DNA of 37,879 bases, taken from Planctomycetota bacterium. GTDB lineage: Bacteria > Planctomycetota > Planctomycetia > Pirellulales > UBA1268. This document shows, one piece after another, positions 33,815 to 37,879 of this stretch (its first letter is position 1; each line of letters starts with the position of its first letter). Below the pieces are notes generated by a model. It did not search any database. It was not told the origin of the DNA and worked only from the letters and a program-made list of their open reading frames with translations. Position numbers and translations under genes: made by a program. The DNA lies in the NCBI GenBank assembly GCA_003671185.1, contig QWPN01000143.1:1-37879 (forward strand), read 5' to 3'.

Positions 33815-34922
33815 TAACTCCACCATGGCGATCGACTGGGAGCCCATCGGCACGGGCGGCCGGGCGCGGCTCATCGTCACCGACGCGACCGGCGCGACGG
33901 TGGACATCGACACGGCCGACTTGTCGCGGGCTGCGGACCGCGAGGCCGTGGCCCGCAGGCTGGCCTCCAGGCTGACGAACACGCCCGTGGCCGACATCCA
34001 GGCCCACCTGCTGGCAATCGCCCAGGAGCGTTGTGGGCTGGCTGCCGAACCGCCGGCCCGCATCCCCACGCTCCGCGATGCCGTGGAGGCGTGGCGGGCC
34101 ACGGAGGCCACGCCAGTGGTGGAGACAGGGTTTGGCCCCCTGGATGCCCTCGGAGGCGGCGGGCTGGCCCTGGGCAGCGTCACGGTGATCGCGGCACCGC
34201 CCAGCGTGGGCAAGAGCGCGTTAGGGCTCCAGGCCGCCCTGGGCGCGGTGTCGCTGGACGCGAACCTGCGTGTGGCCTGGGCGGCCGGCGAGATGTCGAT
34301 GGAAGCAATCGCCCGCCGTGCGATCTGCCGGTGGTCCGCAGATCGGCAGCCTGTGTCGATGTCGCGGGCTGCTGCTCGAACTCCAGGTTCACAGGCGACG
34401 GCGGACGAGCTCGTGGAGGCTGTCGGCGACAGGTTCCATATTCTCCAGCCGCCGCTCACGGCGGATCGCCTGGAGGCCGCGATCGACACCACGCGGGCAT
34501 CGCTCGTGGTGATCGACTACATCCAACTCGTCTCGCTGGCGGGGGCAATCGACAGGCGGGCCGAGGTGGACGGGCTCGTGAAACGAGTTCGAGCGTTCAC
34601 CCTGGAGAAGAACTGCGCCACCATTGTCGTGTCGAACGTGGCGAAGAACGTGTCGGGCGAGACGCGGATCGGAGCCATTGGGAAAGAGAGCAGCGAACTC
34701 GACTTCATGGCGGATCTGTTCCTGCTGGGCATCGCAGACGAGCACGAGGACGAACGTGGCCTCCGTGCCGTCCGCTGGAAAGTGGCGAAAAATCGCCACG
34801 GGCCATGCCATGACCTGGAGACGCTGTTCGATGGCAGCCTCCAGACCTTCACCCCATCTGGGCCGCAACCGCTCGAGGAGTTCGCAGACTTCGCGCCCAA
34901 GCCTCCGAGGACGCGCAAGTGA
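33807..34922 (+). CDS. DnaB-type replicative helicase-like ATPase
   Basis: 371 residues from ATG 33807, with GGAGG 6 bases upstream. After an N-terminal part of about 85 residues and a linker, a RecA-fold ATPase of the DnaB C-terminal type: TGFGPLDALGGGGLALGSVTVIAAPPSVGKSAL (Walker A Lys136), VAWAAGEMSMEAIARRAI, Walker B LVVIDYIQLVS (Asp237), and a motif like GAIGKESSELDFMADLFLLG, followed by VRWKVAKNRHGP. It lacks the DnaB N-terminal helical domain in full, so it could be a phage-type or plasmid-type helicase (RepA-like). It precedes a winged-helix gene and the iterons; role: replication of the element. Confidence 0.8.
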   Translation: MADNSTMAIDWEPIGTGGRARLIVTDATGATVDIDTADLSRAADREAVARRLASRLTNTPVADIQAHLLAIAQERCGLAAEPPARIPTLRDAVEAWRATEATPVVETGFGPLDALGGGGLALGSVTVIAAPPSVGKSALGLQAALGAVSLDANLRVAWAAGEMSMEAIARRAICRWSADRQPVSMSRAAARTPGSQATADELVEAVGDRFHILQPPLTADRLEAAIDTTRASLVVIDYIQLVSLAGAIDRRAEVDGLVKRVRAFTLEKNCATIVVSNVAKNVSGETRIGAIGKESSELDFMADLFLLGIADEHEDERGLRAVRWKVAKNRHGPCHDLETLFDGSLQTFTPSGPQPLEEFADFAPKPPRTRK

Positions 34923-35284
34923 GCAGGCCCGCGAAGCAGCCGCACAAGCGTGGGGAACTCCACCGCCGCGTCTCCGCCATCATCCAGGCGGGCGTGTTCG
35001 CAGCGATGCCACGGCCTGGACTCGTGGTGTTCCTCCAGGCCCGCCAGTGGGCCGACTTCGCCACCTGCCGCCTCACGGTGTCGCTGCGACGGTTGGCCTC
35101 CGAGTGTGGAATCGGGCTGAGTACCGCCAAACGTGGAGTGGATGCTCTCGTGGCCGCAGGTGTTCTCACTGAGCGGCCCAACAAACGAACAGACTTCCGC
35201 GTGTTCGAGGTGACGAGGCCCAGGCGACGCAAGCAGCGGCAGCCGTCAACGCGCGACGATCGCGGAGGCGACAGGCCATGGTGA
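34919..35284 (+). CDS. Winged-helix protein, candidate replication initiator
   Basis: 121 residues from GTG 34919, overlapping the ATPase stop (GTGA). Residues about 15-75 carry a helix-turn-helix: RLTVSLRRLASECGIGLSTAKRGVDALVAAGVLTERP, with a wing RTDFRVFEVT. Such HTH domains occur in replication initiators and in DnaD/phage replication proteins. The basic C-terminus (RPRRRKQRQPS) suits DNA contact. The three iteron-like repeats lie immediately downstream of its stop, where an initiator or regulator would bind. No nicking or primase motif is visible. Confidence 0.65.
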   Translation: MSRPAKQPHKRGELHRRVSAIIQAGVFAAMPRPGLVVFLQARQWADFATCRLTVSLRRLASECGIGLSTAKRGVDALVAAGVLTERPNKRTDFRVFEVTRPRRRKQRQPSTRDDRGGDRPW

Positions 35285-35309
35285 ACGCCACGAGGCATCC
35301 GCTGCGGGT

Positions 35310-35371
35310 GTTCCACCTGGGGGAACAGGGTGTTCCACCTGGGGGAACAGCGCGTTCCACCTGGGGGAACA
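35310..35371 (+). repeat. Three iteron-like dyad repeats, 22-bp period
   Basis: GTTCCACCTGGGGGAACA occurs at 35310-35327, 35332-35349 and 35354-35371, identical over 18 bases with 4-base spacers that differ. Each unit is itself a dyad (GTTCC ... GGAAC). A 22-bp period is two helical turns, so all sites face one side of the helix. This is the form of plasmid iterons or operators. Confidence 0.9.
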
Positions 35372-35380
35372 TAGATCATG

Positions 35381-35411
35381 GATTCCTCCATGGATTCACC
35401 ATGGAGGAATC
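35381..35411 (+). repeat. Perfect 13-bp palindrome with 5-base loop
   Basis: GATTCCTCCATGG-ATTCA-CCATGGAGGAATC, ten bases after the iterons. There is no T-tract, so it is more likely part of a replication origin or a recognition site than a terminator. Confidence 0.85.
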
Positions 35412-35527
35412 GGAATCCACGGCGCGGACATCGACTTCGCCCCTATGGGGGCTTGTCGCTGCCGCTCTAGGAAGTGGGGGCCGCTGGGGATCCCACGAGT
35501 TCGAGGAACGGCACGGAGGCTAATGCC

Positions 35528-36301
35528 ATGGGCGAGTTGACGTTGACGGGCGAGACGTTGGTGGTGGCGATCCGCACGGAGCACGAGGCCGCATCTGCGG
35601 CGGCGCGTTCGGCCCTGGAACACGCGCTAGAGTGCGGCCGGCTGCTGGCCCAGGCGAGGGCCGAGGTTCCGCATGGCTCGTGGGAGAACTACCTCACCGA
35701 CAGCTGCGGCATCGCTCCACGGACGGGCCGCCTGTACCTGCGGCTCCACGCTCACCGCGACCGGCTTGGAAATCGGCAACGCGTTGCCGGTTTGACGGTC
35801 CGTGAGGCGGCGAAGTTGGTCGCGGAGCCCAGGCCAAAGGTGGTGATGGTTGAGCCGGCCTGCGAACTGAGGTTGCGAACGCCCGAGTGGTATCGGCCTG
35901 GACACCGCCACTACGGAGAGCATCCATCGGGATGGTTTTTCGAGGTATGGCCGCATCCGGCTGGCGAACAGTGGGCCCACTTCTACATCTGCTCACCGAC
36001 AAGCGGCTATCCAGGTGACGAGGGCGGAGGAACACTCACCGGTCCGAAACGAGGTATTCGTGTCGATGCGCTCGAGTGGGCGATGGGTATGCAGGCCGCT
36101 AACGGCATGCCTTCGTTGGACCATGCTGAATGGTCGATCAGCGATTCGCTGTGCGACACGGATGATGCGAGCGACGCGATCGCAAGCCGGTTTAAGCACT
36201 ACAACACGCTACTGTTCGCAGGTGACGAGGACTACCGCCGGCGTGGCCTGGGTATTGAACTCTGCGGCAGTCGTGCCGCGTCTCGTGCGACCACTGCGTA
36301 G
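35528..36301 (+). CDS. DUF3102-like protein of the element
   Basis: 257 residues from ATG 35528 with GGAGG 8 bases upstream. The N-terminal half (EHEAASAAARSALEHALECGRLLAQARAEVPHGSWENYLTDSCGIAPRTGRLYLRLH) fits DUF3102, a domain common in plasmid and phage accessory proteins. The C-terminal half has many aromatic and acidic residues (EWYRPGHRHYGEHPSGWFFEVWPHP and SDSLCDTDDASDAIASRFKHYNTLLFAGDED) and is not recognised. It lies between the origin-like repeats and the integrase and may serve replication or partition. Confidence 0.6.
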   Translation: MGELTLTGETLVVAIRTEHEAASAAARSALEHALECGRLLAQARAEVPHGSWENYLTDSCGIAPRTGRLYLRLHAHRDRLGNRQRVAGLTVREAAKLVAEPRPKVVMVEPACELRLRTPEWYRPGHRHYGEHPSGWFFEVWPHPAGEQWAHFYICSPTSGYPGDEGGGTLTGPKRGIRVDALEWAMGMQAANGMPSLDHAEWSISDSLCDTDDASDAIASRFKHYNTLLFAGDEDYRRRGLGIELCGSRAASRATTA

Positions 36302-36378
36302 TCGCTCCATCTGGCCTTGAACCATTCGGCAGGATCGCGGATCTTCAACCGTCACCACTTCTGGAGGAGAACACCACC

Positions 36379-37734
36379 ATGGCAAGCCTGAGCACGAACT
36401 CAAATGGTCTGCGTCGTGTCCTGTTTGTGGATGGAGCCGGCGAGCGTCGCGGCGTCCATCTGGGCCGGCTGCCGCAAAAAGCGGCGGAGGCGTTCCTGCG
36501 CCGCGTGGAGGAGTTGAACGCGAACCGCATCGCGGGCGTGTCGAACTCCACCGAGTTGGCCTCGTGGGTGCGTGGGCTGCCAGATTCCATCCACGCGAAA
36601 CTGGAACGAGTGGCCCTCGTGGAACCACGAGCCGCCGCCACCGTGCGGACGGTGGGCGAACTGCTGGACACGTTCGAGCAGCGGGCCGTGGTGAAGCCCT
36701 CCACGCGGAAGGCGTACAAGCAGACGCTGGACAGCCTCCGAGCGTTCCTGGGAGCCGAGACGGCCCTCCAGGCCGTCACGGCGGAGACGGCCGACGCATG
36801 GCGGAAGTGGATCGCCACCGACACCACCTCCGTGGGCCGCAAGCGGGCGACGGCCGACAATCGCCTGTCGCCGGCCACCTGTGCGAAGCGGACGTTTGTG
36901 GCTCGCACGGTGTTCCGCAAGGCCGTCCGCTGGAAGTGGATCGCCACGAGCCCGTTCGAGGGCGTCCAGGCGGGCTCGCAGGCGAACCCGTCGCGGGCGT
37001 TCTACGTCTCGGCCGAGGCCACCACGGCGATCCTAGGCCGCTGCCCAGATGTCGAATGGCGGTCCATTGTGGGGCTCACGAGGTACGCGGGCCTGCGCTG
37101 CCCCAGCGAACTCGCCACGCTCACCTGGGCCGACATCGACTGGGAGGCGGGCCGGCTCACCGTGCGGGCCAGTAAGACCGAACACCACGGTGGAGGCCAT
37201 GCCGTCCGCCACGTTCCGATCTGCCCTGCCCTGCGGGCGATCCTGGAGGAAGCGTTCGAGCAGGCCGCTGAGGGCTCCACGCTCGTTGTGCCACGGACTG
37301 GTTGTGGCAACGTGAACCTGCGGACCACGTTCGAGAAAATCATCACGAGGGCCGGGCTCGTGCCGTGGCCCAGGCTGTTCCAGAATCTACGCGCCTCGTG
37401 CGAGACGGACTGGGTGGAGGCGTACCCTGCCCACGAGGTTGCGGCGTGGATGGGCCACTCGCCTGCGGTCGCTGCGGCCCACTACCTCCAGCGACGCGAC
37501 CACCACTTCCAGGATGTTGTGGCGAACGGCCTGAGAGGCGACGCGCAATCCGACGCGCGCGGCGCACAAAATCGAGCGCAGCAGGTTCCCGCAAGAAATC
37601 GCAAGGAACCGCAGCCGTCGCCGGAAGATGATGCCCTGCTTCGGTTTATGCGAACCTTTGCGGCATCATGCGGCGAACTGAACAAGTATTCAGTGGGCGA
37701 CGAGGGACTCGAACCCCCAACCCCCTCGGTGTAA
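36379..37734 (+). CDS. Tyrosine integrase of the tRNA-Val element
   Basis: 451 residues from ATG 36379, with GGAGGAG about 8 bases upstream. The N-terminal part (to about residue 200) contains a SAM-like core-binding domain (TVGELLDTFEQRAVVKPSTRKAYKQTLDSLRAFLG). Catalytic residues: Arg240 (YAGLRCPSELATLTW), Lys266 (RASKTEHHGG), Arg338 (FQNLRASCETDW; the usual His is Asn336), His360 (AAWMGHSPAV) and the nucleophile Tyr369 (AAHYLQRRD). The last 80 residues are poorly conserved and cross a 25-bp repeat and the att core, ending inside the tRNA gene on the other strand (SVGDEGLEPPTPSV). The exact functional C-terminus is uncertain. Confidence 0.92.
   Translation: MASLSTNSNGLRRVLFVDGAGERRGVHLGRLPQKAAEAFLRRVEELNANRIAGVSNSTELASWVRGLPDSIHAKLERVALVEPRAAATVRTVGELLDTFEQRAVVKPSTRKAYKQTLDSLRAFLGAETALQAVTAETADAWRKWIATDTTSVGRKRATADNRLSPATCAKRTFVARTVFRKAVRWKWIATSPFEGVQAGSQANPSRAFYVSAEATTAILGRCPDVEWRSIVGLTRYAGLRCPSELATLTWADIDWEAGRLTVRASKTEHHGGGHAVRHVPICPALRAILEEAFEQAAEGSTLVVPRTGCGNVNLRTTFEKIITRAGLVPWPRLFQNLRASCETDWVEAYPAHEVAAWMGHSPAVAAAHYLQRRDHHFQDVVANGLRGDAQSDARGAQNRAQQVPARNRKEPQPSPEDDALLRFMRTFAASCGELNKYSVGDEGLEPPTPSV
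37536..37560 (+). repeat. 25-bp direct repeat, right copy (arm-type site candidate)
   Basis: Identical to 30785-30809. It lies inside the integrase gene, 131 bp before the right core. Confidence 0.8.
37692..37714 (+). other. Right attachment core (3' end of tRNA-Val)
   Basis: 23 bases identical to the left core; they form the acceptor 3' strand and part of the T-arm of the intact tRNA on the minus strand. Confidence 0.9.
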
Positions 37735-37767
37735 ACGAGGTGCTCTGACCAATTGAGCTAGTCGCCC
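37694..37767 (-). tRNA. tRNA-Val (anticodon TAC)
   Basis: 74 bases on the minus strand: acceptor GGGCGAC paired with GTCGCCC, D-arm GCTC...GAGC, anticodon stem CCTCG/CGAGG with loop TTTACAC (anticodon TAC), a 5-base variable loop and T-arm with TTCGAGT. The discriminator is A and no CCA is encoded. The integrase gene ends within it on the opposite strand. Its 3' end is the integration target of the 7-kb element. Confidence 0.95.
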
Positions 37768-37776
37768 TGATTACAC

Positions 37777-37807
37777 GCGGCAAAAGCCATCCCTGGCCTT
37801 TTGCCGC
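37777..37807. repeat. Hairpin upstream of tRNA-Val
   Basis: GCGGCAAAAG and CTTTTGCCGC form a perfect 10-bp stem (37777-37786, 37798-37807), just upstream of the tRNA 5' end. It may end a transcript from either side. Confidence 0.5.
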
Positions 37808-37818
37808 TTGGTCGACCG

Positions 37819-37841
37819 GAGGGAACGCCAAGGGTTCCCTC
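37819..37841. repeat. GGGAAC-type hairpin
   Basis: GAGGGAAC and GTTCCCTC with a 7-base loop (GCCAAGG). It resembles the hairpin at 20141-20169. Confidence 0.5.
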
Positions 37842-37879
37842 GGTCTCCGGCATCGCGTCCGGCGATGCCTGCGGTCGCC

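Larger units (their letters stand above)
30722..37714 (+). mobile_element. Integrated element of about 7 kb at tRNA-Val
   Basis: The element is bounded by identical 23-bp repeats (30722-30744 and 37692-37714). The right copy is the intact 3' end of the tRNA gene and the left copy is the displaced host remnant. All its genes are on the plus strand: LexA-like regulator, coiled-coil protein, prohead-protease-like protein, two HTH (excisionase-type) proteins, a small unknown, a DnaB-like ATPase, a winged-helix protein, iterons plus palindrome, a DUF3102-like protein and a tyrosine integrase next to the tRNA. The layout is that of an integrative plasmid-like element or phage satellite. No conjugation genes, portal, terminase or capsid gene is visible. 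Confidence 0.88.

Noticed and set aside
33296-34492. Minus-strand frame of 398 codons in the element
   Set aside because: It is antisense to the HTH, small unknown and ATPase genes and has no motif.
35310-35371. CRISPR-like array
   Set aside because: Only three 18-bp units with 4-base spacers and no cas genes; it fits iterons or operators.
35278-35523. Frame of 81 codons through the iterons
   Set aside because: It translates the DNA repeats themselves and has no plausible protein structure; the repeats look like DNA-level signals.

Overview
The window looks like a high-GC planctomycete chromosome, most likely from the Pirellulales. Support comes from two PEP-CTERM proteins, two exported proteins with an N-terminal LEPR-XLL-type motif, prepilin-like proteins fused to PA14-like modules, a Ser/Thr kinase with a C-terminal transmembrane helix, zinc-ribbon membrane proteins and a cluster rich in sulfotransferases. 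The assignment is inferred from these families; no marker gene is present.

Layout. 1-3138: the end of a membrane protein, a small secreted protein, a PEP-CTERM protein with two aspartic protease (retropepsin-like) motifs and an exported beta-carbonic anhydrase. 3158-11485: a surface-glycan cluster, mostly on the minus strand, with a GT2 glycosyltransferase, a sulfotransferase/GT4-like fusion, a sulfotransferase, an FkbM methyltransferase (plus strand), a GT-A-like protein, another sulfotransferase and a second glycosyltransferase/sulfotransferase fusion with the opposite domain order. 11996-20114: a receiver-like protein behind a possible sigma-54 promoter, a PEP-CTERM SUMF1-type protein with a basic N-terminal extension, a kinase overlapping a monoheme cytochrome c gene, an HD phosphohydrolase, two zinc-ribbon proteins, an ACT-domain protein, a 4HBT thioesterase and a small protein. 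20372-24658: two diverged copies of a prepilin-PA14 plus Cys-rich lipoprotein pair, separated by a TPR gene on the other strand. 24709-30622: a second FkbM methyltransferase, a three-repeat exported protein and, divergently, a subtilisin-like protease with three C-terminal repeats.

30722-37714 is a compact integrated element of about 7 kb, all genes on the plus strand, inserted at the 3' end of a tRNA-Val(TAC) gene. It is bounded by identical 23-bp direct repeats (att cores) and carries a LexA-like DNA-binding protein, a coiled-coil protein, a possible HK97 prohead-protease-like protein, two excisionase-type HTH proteins, a small unknown protein, a DnaB-type RecA-fold ATPase, a winged-helix protein, three 22-bp-phased dyad repeats followed by a perfect 13-bp palindrome (putative origin), a DUF3102-like protein and a tyrosine integrase. 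The integrase frame crosses the att core, so excision and circularisation would replace its last 6 residues with a 59-residue tail encoded at the other end of the element. This replication/integration module is the most unusual system in the window.
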